A program made the translations under genes and the position numbers. A stretch of 64,000 nt of DNA from Candidatus Latescibacterota bacterium (GTDB taxonomy: Bacteria; Latescibacterota; UBA2968; UBA8231), in assembly GCA_022819745.1 (NCBI GenBank), contig JAJEGS010000018.1:84958-148957 (forward strand), read 5' to 3'. The notes under the pieces were generated by a model. That model worked only from the letters and a program-made list of their open reading frames with translations. It did not search any database and was not told the DNA's origin. Shown here one piece after another: positions 27,466-35,167 of this stretch. Numbering within the stretch: position 1 is the stretch's first letter; every line of letters begins with the position of its first letter.

Positions 27466-27861
27466 TCACTTGCTGTGCAATTCCGGGAAGTAGGTCGCGT
27501 AGAAGCCGCGGTCCCGGGTGAGAAAGGTTTCGGCTTTAACAACGGCGTGGGCACCGATCAGAAAGTCGGTAATAATCCGATCTCTGGGCCCGCCGGCCTG
27601 CCGGTAGCGCAACCAGCGCTGTCCGGCTTCGTAAGCAATATCGGTATTGATGGGTGAGATCGTCGCGCTGATCTCCCGCAGTGCTCCGTCGAGCGTGGCC
27701 CGGTCATCAAACGCCGGAACGAGTTCCGCATATACCACATCACAGATGAGAATGGCCCCTCTATCGTAGGCATTCCGCAGCAACGCCTTCGACCGGGGGC
27801 CGTGCTGATCGTCGGCGAGAAACACGTCCAATAGGACGCTCGTGTCGACGGCGGTGATCAT
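27466..27861 (-). CDS. vapC: PIN-domain toxin (VapC family)
   Basis: The 131-residue PIN domain has the acidic residues expected for a Mg-dependent RNase: AVDTSVLLDVF (Asp6), VVYAELVPAF (Glu) and later Asp residues (GPRDRIITDFLIGAHA, LTRDRGFY). VapC toxins cleave tRNA or rRNA when released from antitoxin. Its start overlaps the antitoxin gene's stop by 4 bp (ATGA type), the usual vapBC arrangement. Confidence 0.88.
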   Translation of the reverse strand: MITAVDTSVLLDVFLADDQHGPRSKALLRNAYDRGAILICDVVYAELVPAFDDRATLDGALREISATISPINTDIAYEAGQRWLRYRQAGGPRDRIITDFLIGAHAVVKAETFLTRDRGFYATYFPELHSK

Positions 27862-28073
27862 TTCCCACGGATTTCTTCGATGTAGTCGTCGGTTCTTACG
27901 TTCCTACCCAAGATGGCGTACACGCGCTCCACCGGGTGCCGCGATGCGGTCCGTTTCTGAATGAGCAGACCGTGTTCTGTTGGAGTGATCTCAACTTCGA
28001 CATCGGGATTCATGCCGAAGCGGTCTCTCAGTTGCTTGGGGATGGTGATTTGTCCTCGTTCAGATATTCGCAT
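27858..28073 (-). CDS. vapB: AbrB/MazE-type antitoxin (VapB)
   Basis: The 71-residue protein has an N-terminal swapped-hairpin AbrB domain (MRISERGQITIPKQLRDRFG) for DNA binding and a C-terminal tail (HPVERVYAILGRN) for toxin neutralisation. It precedes and overlaps the PIN toxin gene. GAGG lies upstream of the start. A 6-N5-6 inverted repeat at 28085-28101 is a plausible self-regulation site. Confidence 0.88.
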   Translation of the reverse strand: MRISERGQITIPKQLRDRFGMNPDVEVEITPTEHGLLIQKRTASRHPVERVYAILGRNVRTDDYIEEIRGK

Positions 28074-28084
28074 GTGACCTCGAT

Positions 28085-28101
28085 ATGAATTCCAGATTCA
28101 T
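28085..28101 (-). promoter_or_regulatory. Candidate antitoxin operator (inverted repeat)
   Basis: ATGAAT (28085-28090), five bases, then ATTCAT (28096-28101) form a perfect inverted repeat 12 bp upstream of the vapB-like start. The geometry equals that of the repeat before the second vapBC at 31200. No other operator copy is seen. Confidence 0.45.
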
Positions 28102-28248
28102 AAAATCATACCAATCTATCATGGGACGCGCAAGCCTTCCGCGCATGAGTCTGACTTTAGGACTGACCCGTTCTTGGCGCTATATTATGGCACCATTACG
28201 CGAAGCTATAACCTTGTTTAGCGCCGTTCAGGCGCGGGAGAACGGAAT

Positions 28249-28911
28249 ATGAAACTGATCCTCGTAGGTTGCGAATACGCTGGCAAGACGACCTTGGCCA
28301 ACGCCATCGTCGGTTGGATCGAGCGCACCTTTGGCTCGTCGCGCACTTTCCACGATCACTTCAGCCTGCCGTGCAATGAGTTCCCCGTAGAGGAACAGGA
28401 GCAACTGTTGGCTCTCAGTCCACGGTTGAAGGAGATGTTTCAGCGCTATATGATGAACTACCACTTTCATTCTGCTTTCTACAGCGACCCGGACCACAAC
28501 TTGGTGGGTTTTCACCTTGAAGAGGCCGTGTACGCGCCCCTGTACTACGGCTATGGGGGCCGGGGCGAGTACGGCGACCGCGCGGCACTAGCTCGTTCCT
28601 TCGACGAGGAGGTCATGCAGCACGCGCCCGACACGGTGCTCGTGCTGCTGCGGGCGCGGCCCGAGGTCATTGCCCAGCGCATGCGCGAGCAGCCGCACGA
28701 GCGGCCGGTGGTGCAGGAAAAGGACATTGAATACGTGTTGCAGCGCTTTGAGGAGGAATACCGCGATTCGCTGATCCGCAAGAAATTCGCCCTCGACACG
28801 TCGGATGCCACAGTGGAGCAGACCTTGGCGGAGTTCGCAGGAGAAATCAAGCAGCACCTGAGCGAAACCGACCGCTTGCGCCTTTTGGCCCACCAGAACT
28901 GGCCGACCTAA
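28249..28911 (+). CDS. P-loop kinase-like NTPase
   Basis: The 220-residue product begins with a Walker A motif (VGCEYAGKTT, residues 6-15) and has a nucleotide-kinase-like layout. It includes DTVLVLLRARPEVIAQRMREQ, a typical LID/base-binding region in AAA_28 or thymidylate-kinase-like proteins. No transmembrane or DNA-binding motif is seen. GGGAG precedes the start. It ends 3 bp before the glycosidase-like gene at 28915, so the two are likely co-translated. A small-molecule (sugar or nucleoside) kinase is plausible, but the substrate is not evident. Confidence 0.7.
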   Translation: MKLILVGCEYAGKTTLANAIVGWIERTFGSSRTFHDHFSLPCNEFPVEEQEQLLALSPRLKEMFQRYMMNYHFHSAFYSDPDHNLVGFHLEEAVYAPLYYGYGGRGEYGDRAALARSFDEEVMQHAPDTVLVLLRARPEVIAQRMREQPHERPVVQEKDIEYVLQRFEEEYRDSLIRKKFALDTSDATVEQTLAEFAGEIKQHLSETDRLRLLAHQNWPT

Positions 28912-28914
28912 GCC

Positions 28915-30387
28915 ATGCCGCACCCTTTTCTCGATTGGTATGGCGTTTGGCCCGGCCAAGCTGGCATCGAAGGCGGCCAAGCTTGGGTGCAAGACCCGCC
29001 GGTGGGCGTGCGGTTGGCCGTGCAGGAGGCGAGTAAATCTCCGGTTTTCATTGCGCCGGAGCACCCTTGGGAAGCGGGCGGTCTGACGCCGCAAGCTATG
29101 CTCTGCGATGACGGCGTGCTGAAGATGTGGTACATCGCCCGTGGTGCTGGGGACGATCAACCTCCCTTCATTGCGTACGCCGAGAGCGCGGACGGCTTTT
29201 GTTGGGAGCGACCGGCCCTGCATTTGCAAGAGTACGACGGCAGCACGGCCAACAATCTGCTCTTCCGCTTCGGCGACTTTGGGCTGCAATCCGTGTTTGT
29301 GGATCCCGTGGCCCCGCCGGAGGCTCGCTACAAAGCCATGGCGCGCGATTCTATTACCTATCACGAGGGCGCGCCGGTGCCTGCGATGACGCGGGAGCGC
29401 AAGTGGGCCATTCGCCGCGCCATGACAGAGGCTGGCTACACGCCGGAGCAGCGGGCCGCTGCGCTGTATTTTGTCGGCTTGCTTACAGGTGCGGTGTCGC
29501 CCGACGGCAAGCAGTGGACCTTCTTGGAGGAGCCGCTTTTGAACGTGGGCCGCACCGGACTCGACAGCCACAACATTGCTGCGTACGACGCGGAGGCCGG
29601 GCTATACGTGGCCTATTTGCGCGGCCATCAGCATCGCCGCCGCATCGTGCGCCGCACTGAGGGCGCGGAGTTTGGGAACTGGTCGCCGCCGCGTCCGGTA
29701 TTTGGCACGGATCCGCAAGATCCCATAGACGACGATGTGTACGCGGCGGGCTATTGCCGCTATCCCCACGGCGGTTTCCACCTGATGTTTCCGGCCATGT
29801 ACCACCGCTGGGCGGCTACTGTGGATGTGCAATTGGCGACTAGTCGCGACGGTTTGCTGTGGAGTCGGCCCGAGCGCAAGCCCATCATCTCCTGCGAGCC
29901 GGAAGGGTACGGCATGGTGTTTGCCTTTCCGGAAGTGGTCCCGCTCGATTCGGAGACGTGGGGCGTGATGTTCATTGGGCAGTACGACTTGCACGACTGG
30001 GGAGAGCGGTACGACCCAGACCGTCCTGCGGAATGGCGGTGGGCTACTTGGAAGCGGGATCGGCTGATAGCGCTCGAAGCGCCGGTGGAGGGGCGCGTAA
30101 CGCTGGTCGAACGCGAGTGCGATGGCCGCGAGCTGACGCTCAATTTTCAGACGCAAAAGGAAGGCGGTTGGATCAAGGCCGAGTTGGTCGAGCCGCCTTC
30201 TTCTCCGGCCGCGCCGGTGCGGGCTATAGAGGGCTTTGGGTTAGAGGAGGCGGATGTGTTGGCTGGCGACGAGTTGGCCAAGGTGGCGACGTGGCGGGGA
30301 AGCAGCGATTTGTCGGCATTGCGCGGTAGGCAGGTGGCCATTCGCCTGCACATGGGGCGGGCGAAGGTGTTTGCGGTGGGGATGTAG
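28915..30387 (+). CDS. Glycoside hydrolase-like five-bladed propeller protein (GH32/43/130-like fold)
   Basis: The 490-residue product has repeated motifs of the five-bladed glycosidase fold: LKMWYIARG, YAESADGFCWERPAL, VSPDGKQWTFLEEPLL and ATSRDGLLWSRPERKP. A C-terminal beta-domain follows (about residues 390-490). Acidic candidates for catalysis exist, but I cannot assign the pair with confidence. There is no signal peptide, so it may be cytoplasmic. A distant relative lies at 47525, sharing the ESADG/ISHDG and RYKAL motifs. It is probably co-transcribed with the P-loop NTPase upstream. Confidence 0.72.
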   Translation: MPHPFLDWYGVWPGQAGIEGGQAWVQDPPVGVRLAVQEASKSPVFIAPEHPWEAGGLTPQAMLCDDGVLKMWYIARGAGDDQPPFIAYAESADGFCWERPALHLQEYDGSTANNLLFRFGDFGLQSVFVDPVAPPEARYKAMARDSITYHEGAPVPAMTRERKWAIRRAMTEAGYTPEQRAAALYFVGLLTGAVSPDGKQWTFLEEPLLNVGRTGLDSHNIAAYDAEAGLYVAYLRGHQHRRRIVRRTEGAEFGNWSPPRPVFGTDPQDPIDDDVYAAGYCRYPHGGFHLMFPAMYHRWAATVDVQLATSRDGLLWSRPERKPIISCEPEGYGMVFAFPEVVPLDSETWGVMFIGQYDLHDWGERYDPDRPAEWRWATWKRDRLIALEAPVEGRVTLVERECDGRELTLNFQTQKEGGWIKAELVEPPSSPAAPVRAIEGFGLEEADVLAGDELAKVATWRGSSDLSALRGRQVAIRLHMGRAKVFAVGM

Positions 30388-30449
30388 AGTTGTTCGCTTG
30401 AAGTGGGGCTGTCAGCGACGATTAAGGAGAACTTTGAAGAGTTGGAGAT

Positions 30450-30584
30450 ATGACGAAGAACCGATCAGGTGCCGAGAATTCTGGCCGGAAGTCTATTGGC
30501 CGACAGGGAAAGCTTGGTCGGCCCGCGCAATTGTGCAACGCACCGTTGCACAAATTCCTTGGCGCAGCAACGGCCCCTAGATAG
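30450..30584 (+). other. Small ORF of doubtful status (44 codons) in the 220 bp gap
   Basis: An ATG with GGAG only two bases ahead opens a 44-codon basic ORF (MTKNRSGAENSGRKSIGR...). I recognise no family. It contains the inverted repeat at 30531-30553. It may be debris of the mosaic region rather than a gene. Confidence 0.2.
30531..30553. repeat. Perfect 10-bp inverted repeat
   Basis: TTGTGCAACG (30531-30540) and CGTTGCACAA (30544-30553) flank CAC. It lies 56 bp before the Zeta-toxin-like fragment and could be an operator or RNA hairpin. A second hairpin, GTGCAGCA/TGCTGCAC, lies at 31009-31027; both are followed by AAATT. Confidence 0.5.
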
Positions 30585-30608
30585 AGGCTGAGTTGTTGGA
30601 GTGGGAGA

Positions 30609-30812
30609 ATGGGGCCGGAAGAAGCGATCAAGCGAGTTGAATTGCGCGTAAAGCAAGGCGGCCACTATGTCCCACCGGATGTCATTCGTCGCCGCTTTGC
30701 GAGTGGGTTAAAGAATTTTCAGAATATGTATCGCCACATCGTCGATTATTGGCAGTGGTTTGATAACAGCGGCCATACTCTCATATTGGTTGATGAAGGA
30801 GAGAATCCATGA
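30609..30812 (+). pseudogene. Zeta-toxin-family C-terminal fragment
   Basis: The 67 residues match only the C-terminal end of Zeta-type kinases: AIKRVELRVKQGGHYVPPDV, IRRRFASGLKNF and YRHIVDYWQWFDNSG. The Walker A and catalytic Asp/Arg regions that should precede it are absent; the 220 bp upstream encode nothing similar. The fragment therefore cannot phosphorylate UDP-sugars and is most likely a decayed toxin. Its stop overlaps the next gene's start (ATGA), preserving the toxin-partner arrangement. Confidence 0.7.
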
Positions 30813-31009
30813 AAAAGCCGAAGCGACCAATCCCCGTTTCTAAACTTGACGATCCAGATATGCAGGCTGTCCCCGGTGCGTTATACCGAGCTGCTAGACG
30901 TGCACACAAGATCGCGCATCAGTACAAGACCGGGGTAGTGGTTATGGAAAAAGGCAAGGTCATTGAGATTGAGCCGGATCCCGAGATGTACGAGGAGGAG
31001 GAGAAATAG
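30809..31009 (+). CDS. Small protein adjacent to Zeta-like fragment
   Basis: The 66-residue protein is highly charged with an acidic C-terminus (EIEPDPEMYEEEEK). Small proteins of this kind often follow Zeta-family toxin genes, so it may be a partner or antitoxin-like factor. GGAGAG precedes the ATG, which overlaps the fragment's stop. I know no biochemical function for it. Confidence 0.6.
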   Translation: MKKPKRPIPVSKLDDPDMQAVPGALYRAARRAHKIAHQYKTGVVVMEKGKVIEIEPDPEMYEEEEK

Positions 31010-31027
31010 TGCAGCAGCTTGCTGCAC
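31009..31027. repeat. 8-bp inverted repeat after the small gene
   Basis: GTGCAGCA (31009-31016) and TGCTGCAC (31020-31027) are perfect complements with a 3-base loop, beginning at the last base of the preceding stop codon. There is no T-run, so an operator or an mRNA 3' hairpin is likelier than a terminator. Confidence 0.4.
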
Positions 31028-31140
31028 AAATTGGGCAGGAGGTGCTTGCACAAACAGGTCGAGGCCAGAGGATGAACTGGAAGCCTAAGACAGGCCCGCG
31101 ATCTGCTTTTCCCGCGCCTGATGAACGGCGAAATAGCAAT

Positions 31141-31194
31141 ATGAATCCCCAATCCCTCTCCGACCTCGGGCGGAAGATTTGCGCCTTCGCCACG
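31141..31194 (+). pseudogene. Relic 5' end of an AlbA_2-type gene with internal deletion
   Basis: Translated from the ATG at 31141, MNPQSLSDLGRKICAFA is nearly identical to the start of the intact gene at 31884, which reads MNPQSLSDL and, after 19 more codons, GREICAFAN. The relic lacks those 57 bp. The breakpoint lies between two short repeats (CTCCGAYCTC) that remain in the intact copy. The rest of the gene is missing. The vapB promoter and operator begin right after or within it. Confidence 0.7.
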
Positions 31195-31216
31195 TCTGTA
31201 TATACTTTTTGTATAT
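31178..31216 (+). promoter_or_regulatory. vapBC promoter with ATATAC-N5-GTATAT operator
   Basis: ATATAC (31200-31205), TTTTT, then GTATAT (31211-31216) form a perfect inverted repeat 28 bp before the antitoxin ATG. A -10-like TATACT (31201-31206) overlaps it, with a weak TTTGCG-like -35 about 17 bp upstream. Overlap of promoter and operator is the usual autorepression layout for toxin-antitoxin operons, and the half-sites resemble those of enteric vapBC operons. Confidence 0.55.
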
Positions 31217-31244
31217 CCAAATTAAATTAAAGCGAGGTCATAAT

Positions 31245-31481
31245 ATGGCAACGGCACACACGAAAGTTTTTATGAGCAACAAAAGCCAAGCGGTGCGGCT
31301 GCCCAAGGCCGTTGCACTGCCGGAATCAGTGCGCGAGGTCGATATCGTCGCGATAGGGTCAAAGCGCATTATCACACCGGCGGGCGAGAGTTGGGATGAG
31401 TGGTTCAACAGCCCCGGTGTTTCAGATGATTTTATGTCGGTAAGGGAACAGCCGGCCGATGCACAGCGAGAAAAACTGTGA
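31245..31481 (+). CDS. vapB: VapB antitoxin, enteric (MvpA/VapB) type
   Basis: The 78-residue protein matches enteric VapB over its length: KVFMSNKSQAVRLPKAVALP (swapped-hairpin DNA-binding domain), IITPAGESWDEWF and DDFMSVREQP (toxin-binding tail). The ATG at 31245 is chosen over upstream in-frame codons because homology starts there. Its stop overlaps the toxin start. It should repress its own operon through the inverted repeat upstream. Confidence 0.9.
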   Translation: MATAHTKVFMSNKSQAVRLPKAVALPESVREVDIVAIGSKRIITPAGESWDEWFNSPGVSDDFMSVREQPADAQREKL

Positions 31482-31882
31482 TGCTCAGGTATCTGCTAGA
31501 TACCAATGTGGTGATTTATGCCATCAAGAACCGCCCCCAATCGCTGCGACAAAAATTCAATCGCTCGCAAGGTCAGATGGCAATTTCTTCCGTAACTTGG
31601 GGCGAACTTATCTATGGCGTTGAACGCTCTGCCCAGCCCGAGCGCAATCTGGCGGATATTGAATCGCTGGGCACTAGGCTTGAGATCATGCCGTTTGACC
31701 AAGTTGCAGCCAGCCATTTTGGTCGAATCCGTGCGGAACTGTATCGCGTTGGTGCTCCGATTGGCCCCTACGATATGATGATCGCGGGTCAGGCGCGTGC
31801 GTACGGGCTGGTTTTGGTGAGCAATAATGTAAAGGAGTTTGAAAAAGTTCCGGGACTCATGCTGGAAAACTGGGTCCGCTGA
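31478..31882 (+). CDS. vapC: VapC toxin, enteric (MvpT/VapC) type
   Basis: The 134-residue PIN-domain protein retains the catalytic acids: LLDTNVVIYAIKNRP (Asp8), WGELIYGVE (Glu) and GPYDMMIAGQARAYG (Asp), with VSNNVKEFEKVPGL near the end. Enteric relatives cleave initiator tRNA in the anticodon loop. It starts at GTG 31478 or ATG 31481, overlapping the antitoxin stop. It appears intact and is followed 1 bp later by the AlbA_2 gene, so the three are likely co-transcribed. Confidence 0.92.
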   Translation: MMLRYLLDTNVVIYAIKNRPQSLRQKFNRSQGQMAISSVTWGELIYGVERSAQPERNLADIESLGTRLEIMPFDQVAASHFGRIRAELYRVGAPIGPYDMMIAGQARAYGLVLVSNNVKEFEKVPGLMLENWVR

Positions 31883-31883
31883 T

Positions 31884-33392
31884 ATGAACCCCCAATCCCT
31901 CTCCGATCTCCTCGCCCTCGGCGAAGGTTCCACCACCGAGTTCAAGCGGGCCATGCCCTCCGACCTCGGGCGGGAGATATGCGCTTTCGCCAACGCCACC
32001 GGCGGAGTAATCCTGCTCGGCGTCTCAGATGCCGGAGAGATCGTCGGTGTGGACGACCACAATCGGCTGAAGTCGAGGGTGCAAAGTACCGCACGGTCGG
32101 CAGACCCGCCGATCTCGGTGGAAGTCGAGAGCGTCGGTGAGGTCTTATGCGTGGTCGTGCCACCGCAGGAACGCAAGCCCTACTCATTCGGCGGGCGATT
32201 CTTCATACGCGACGGGGCGAATAGTCAGCAGATGTCGAATGAGGAAGTGGAAAACCTGTTCTACGCGGTTGGACGCCTTCATTTCGACAAGAAGCCCTGT
32301 GAAATTTTCTCCATGGAAAACGACCTTGATGACGAGACTTGGGCGCGGTTTAGTGAACGCGCCAAGATCCCAGCGGCGATGGAGCGGCTCGTGGCCCTCC
32401 GAAACCTCGGCCTAGTCGATGCACAAGACCGCATGACCCATGCCGGGGCATGGCTGCTAGCCCGAGACATTCGGAGGTTCACGACCACCGCCCACGTGTC
32501 CTGTGCCCTGTTCATGGGGACCGAGAAGGTGAGAATTCTCGATCGGCGGGACTTCCACAGCGACATTCCGACGATGATTGACGAAGTAGTCGCTTGGATT
32601 CTCACCAAAATCAATGTCGAGTACATCATCAAGCATGTGAGGCGGCAGGAACGGCCGGAATTGCCCGAAGAGGCCCTGCGGGAAGCGGTGGCGAATGCCG
32701 TTGCCCACCGCGATTACCGCTCGACCGCGAACGTCCAGATTTACGTCTTCAAGGACCGAATCGAAATCGTCAGCCCAGGCGGATTGCCCGCAGGGATGGA
32801 GGAAGCAGATCTGGGCACCAAGAGCGTCCCGCGCAATCCGCTGCTGTTCAGTATGTTGTACCGCATGGACGTGGTGGAGAATATCGGCTCGGGCATCCGG
32901 CGCATTCGGGAGCTTTGCCGAGAGCACGGGGTGGCGGAGCCGGTGATCGACGTGTCCGAGCACTGGGTGACGACGACGTTCAAACGGCCGGTCGTAGAAT
33001 TCGAGATCAAGTCGGAAACAAGTCAGGTCCGGGATACCCCGCGTGCCACCGCACAAGTACCCGACACGGACCGTACAAGTACACCTAAAGTTATTTCGGA
33101 CAGCACGTTACAGAGACTTGAAGCCAGCTTGGAAGACTTGACTGCACAAGTTACCGCACAAGTTACCGCACAAGTTATCTGGCATTGCCGTGTTCCCCGC
33201 ACGGCAAGGGAGATCATGACTCTGCTAGGCTTGAAACACCCGAAGACATTTCGGACCAATTATCTCCAACCTCTGCTCGATGCCGAGTGGCTGGAAATGA
33301 CCATCCCCGACAAACCCAGAAGCGGCAAGCAGCAATATCGGCTGACGGACAAGGGCCAAGCGTTGCGAGATCGCTTGACTCAGACTCAATAA
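31884..33392 (+). CDS. AlbA_2/Schlafen-type ATP-binding transcription-regulator-like protein
   Basis: The 502-residue product has an N-terminal AlbA_2 domain (EGSTTEFKRAM, REICAFANATGGVILLGVSD, FFIRDGANSQQM). A C-terminal HATPase_c_4 region follows (REAVANAVAHRDYRS, NPLLFSMLYRMDVVENIGSGIRRI). These proteins are often annotated as RecG-related and occur in defence or mobile regions; the biochemical role is unsettled. A winged-helix-like tail follows a run of three 12-bp repeats (33145-33180) encoding TAQVTAQVTAQV. The start ATG lies 1 bp after the vapC stop. A truncated copy of its 5' end lies at 31141. Confidence 0.85.
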   Translation: MNPQSLSDLLALGEGSTTEFKRAMPSDLGREICAFANATGGVILLGVSDAGEIVGVDDHNRLKSRVQSTARSADPPISVEVESVGEVLCVVVPPQERKPYSFGGRFFIRDGANSQQMSNEEVENLFYAVGRLHFDKKPCEIFSMENDLDDETWARFSERAKIPAAMERLVALRNLGLVDAQDRMTHAGAWLLARDIRRFTTTAHVSCALFMGTEKVRILDRRDFHSDIPTMIDEVVAWILTKINVEYIIKHVRRQERPELPEEALREAVANAVAHRDYRSTANVQIYVFKDRIEIVSPGGLPAGMEEADLGTKSVPRNPLLFSMLYRMDVVENIGSGIRRIRELCREHGVAEPVIDVSEHWVTTTFKRPVVEFEIKSETSQVRDTPRATAQVPDTDRTSTPKVISDSTLQRLEASLEDLTAQVTAQVTAQVIWHCRVPRTAREIMTLLGLKHPKTFRTNYLQPLLDAEWLEMTIPDKPRSGKQQYRLTDKGQALRDRLTQTQ

Positions 33393-33459
33393 CTAGTGCT
33401 GACGTGCTTAGTGAATTGGGAAACGACAGTCTGAGGTTTGACATCAAGGCATTGATACT

Positions 33460-33855
33460 ATGTCAGATCCGTATCGCATCGTTGAAGTGAAACCTGAATG
33501 GGTCATTGATCGGGAAGATATGGGAACCAAGACGAAGTTCTGGTATCGCGATCCCGATGAAGATGTAAACTGGCTCTTCAAGTATCCTCGGCAGAACACA
33601 GGGGAACACTGGGCAGAGAAAACTGCCGCAGAAGTTGCGTCTGCGCTCGGCGTTAGACACGCGAAGGTAGAATTGGCACAGTTTGAAGGGGATCGTGGTT
33701 CGGCGACAGAATCTTTTGCTCGCGGCGGCAGAGCACTACACCACGGCAACCAAACTGGCCGTCCAAATCCAGACGACGGACTACTATATGATCGGCTGGA
33801 CACCGCGCTATCTCGTGAGCGATTTGGCCATGGCGATGACCGAAGGCCCCAATGA
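33460..33855 (+). pseudogene. HipA-like kinase N-terminal fragment, fused out of frame to other debris
   Basis: Residues 1-97 resemble the start of HipA-like proteins: WLFKYPRQNTGEHWAEK, AAEVASALGVRHAKVELA and GRALHHGNQ. After that the frame reads Arg/Asp-rich non-homologous sequence and stops at 131 residues. HipA-like proteins are normally over 300 residues with a kinase core, which is absent. The downstream half of this ORF overlaps coding-like sequence in another frame (33683), so a deletion has joined two broken genes. Confidence 0.6.
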
Positions 33856-34045
33856 ATACACCGCGAAAGTAGTGCGTGTTAATCCTATGCCAGCGCCATC
33901 AAGTCAGCGCGTTTTGATTGAAATGCGGGGCCGTTGGAAGAAGCACGAGCCGATGAGTGGCGAGGATTTCCAGCCTTTGGTCACTGACCGCATCGCGGTT
34001 GATCCAAATGTTGACGATCCAGGACGTTATCGAGTCGCCTTGTAA
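33683..34045 (+). pseudogene. C-terminal fragment of an unidentified protein (HIRAN-like)
   Basis: The coding-like part runs from about residue 25: TKLAVQIQTTDYYMIGWTPR, YLVSDLAMAM and NPMPAPSSQRVLIEMRG. The pattern of a short beta-rich domain with PRYLVSDL and NP-PAP-QRVL resembles HIRAN-like DNA-binding modules, but I am not certain. There is no credible start codon or ribosome-binding site upstream, since the frame begins inside the HipA-like fragment. It is best read as the tail of a gene that lost its 5' end. Confidence 0.45.
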
Positions 34046-34055
34046 TCCGCAGAAC

Positions 34056-34277
34056 ATGAAACCGGAGAACAACCACTTCCTCTGCGTGCGCGAGTTGTGG
34101 GTGCGCGGTGACCTCTACCGCCAAATCTACAAGACCTTCGCCGGCTGCGACGAGACCGGCTTACCCGCAGACGATTATTCGGAAGCCGAAGTCGGAACTA
34201 AGACGGACGACGTATTCCGGCACGTGTTCCGCGTCTATCCAACAGTGCCGTCGCCGCATTACGAAAACGCGGCGTGA
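34056..34277 (+). CDS. Small conserved-looking protein of unknown function
   Basis: The 73 residues (KPENNHFLCVRELWVRGDLYRQIYKTF then EAEVGTKTDDVFRHVFRVYP) have a coherent, amphipathic composition unlike the shadow frames. An upstream in-frame ATG at 34008 is an alternative start. There is no clear ribosome-binding site. It may be a short gene of the mosaic region or the end of a larger broken one. I do not recognise a family. Confidence 0.4.
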   Translation: MKPENNHFLCVRELWVRGDLYRQIYKTFAGCDETGLPADDYSEAEVGTKTDDVFRHVFRVYPTVPSPHYENAA

Positions 34278-34302
34278 ATTAGCCCCTCTGACTCTCCAAA
34301 AC

Positions 34303-35079
34303 TCAGTCCAACGCAACAATGTAACGGCACAGCGTTTTCCCGCGCTCTGAAAGGCCGTCGTACAGGGCGCGGGGCATTTCTCCATCTCCGTGGGGTCGGC
34401 GAAACCAGGGCGCGTAATAGCCGACGCTCGTCATAATGCGCACATCTTCGGAGGTGTTGGGTGTGCCGCCGTGCCAGCAGCGCACGTCTCGGATGAGGGC
34501 CGAGCGGGCCGGCGCACAGGCGATAGAATTTTTCATATAGGCGGGTTCGTCTTCGAGGCTGGGGACGGGATGGCGCGAGCGGTGGGTGCCGCGGATGAAG
34601 CGCGTGGCCCCGTTTTCTGCACTAAAATCAATCATGGGAAAGTTGACCACGACAAAGGGCGTGGGCAGGTCCATGATGGTGACGCGCTGTTCGGGATCGC
34701 CAATCACGTCGGCCATGTCGCGGTGCAGAGGCTGGATTTTTGCGCCGGGCAGGGAGTAATCGCCGCCGCCACCGCTGCACGTAAACTGGTCGCTGGCAAA
34801 AATGGCTTCGACAATCGGCAAAATGGTCGGCAAGTCCACGAGCATGGCCCATTCGGGATGGTGGATCTGAGAACCAAAGGAATAGCGCGCAAAGCCCCGG
34901 TTGGCTTTATCGAGCGGGATGGCGGCGGTCTGCTCGGCAACGACGCGGTGCGCACCTTCCGTGAGATAGGCAAATTGTTCGTCAGTCAGGGCGTCGGTGA
35001 CAACGGCAAAACCGTCGCGGTGAAAGAGGGCGGCAGCGCGGTCGATGGCGTCTGGGGCAATAGGTTCGAGGGCGAGCAT
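34303..35079 (-). CDS. Phytanoyl-CoA dioxygenase-like Fe(II)/2-oxoglutarate oxygenase
   Basis: The 258-residue product starts at an ATG with GGAGATACC upstream. The iron triad is seen in PLHRDMADV (His, Asp) and CWHGGTPN (distal His). DGFAVVTDALTDEQ at the N-terminus and RFIRGTHRSRHP in the core are typical of PhyH proteins. It is shorter than the paralog at 23928 and from a different subgroup. It is divergent from the 2-hydroxyacid dehydrogenase gene, with an 88 bp shared control region. Substrate unknown. Confidence 0.87.
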   Translation of the reverse strand: MLALEPIAPDAIDRAAALFHRDGFAVVTDALTDEQFAYLTEGAHRVVAEQTAAIPLDKANRGFARYSFGSQIHHPEWAMLVDLPTILPIVEAIFASDQFTCSGGGGDYSLPGAKIQPLHRDMADVIGDPEQRVTIMDLPTPFVVVNFPMIDFSAENGATRFIRGTHRSRHPVPSLEDEPAYMKNSIACAPARSALIRDVRCWHGGTPNTSEDVRIMTSVGYYAPWFRRPHGDGEMPRALYDGLSERGKTLCRYIVALD

Positions 35080-35167
35080 GGTATCTCCAGTGTTGTGGGG
35101 CGGGTGTAAATATGCTATTTAGCTCTGTGTATTGCGAACCGCTGTTATTCTACCAAGGGAGAAAGAA

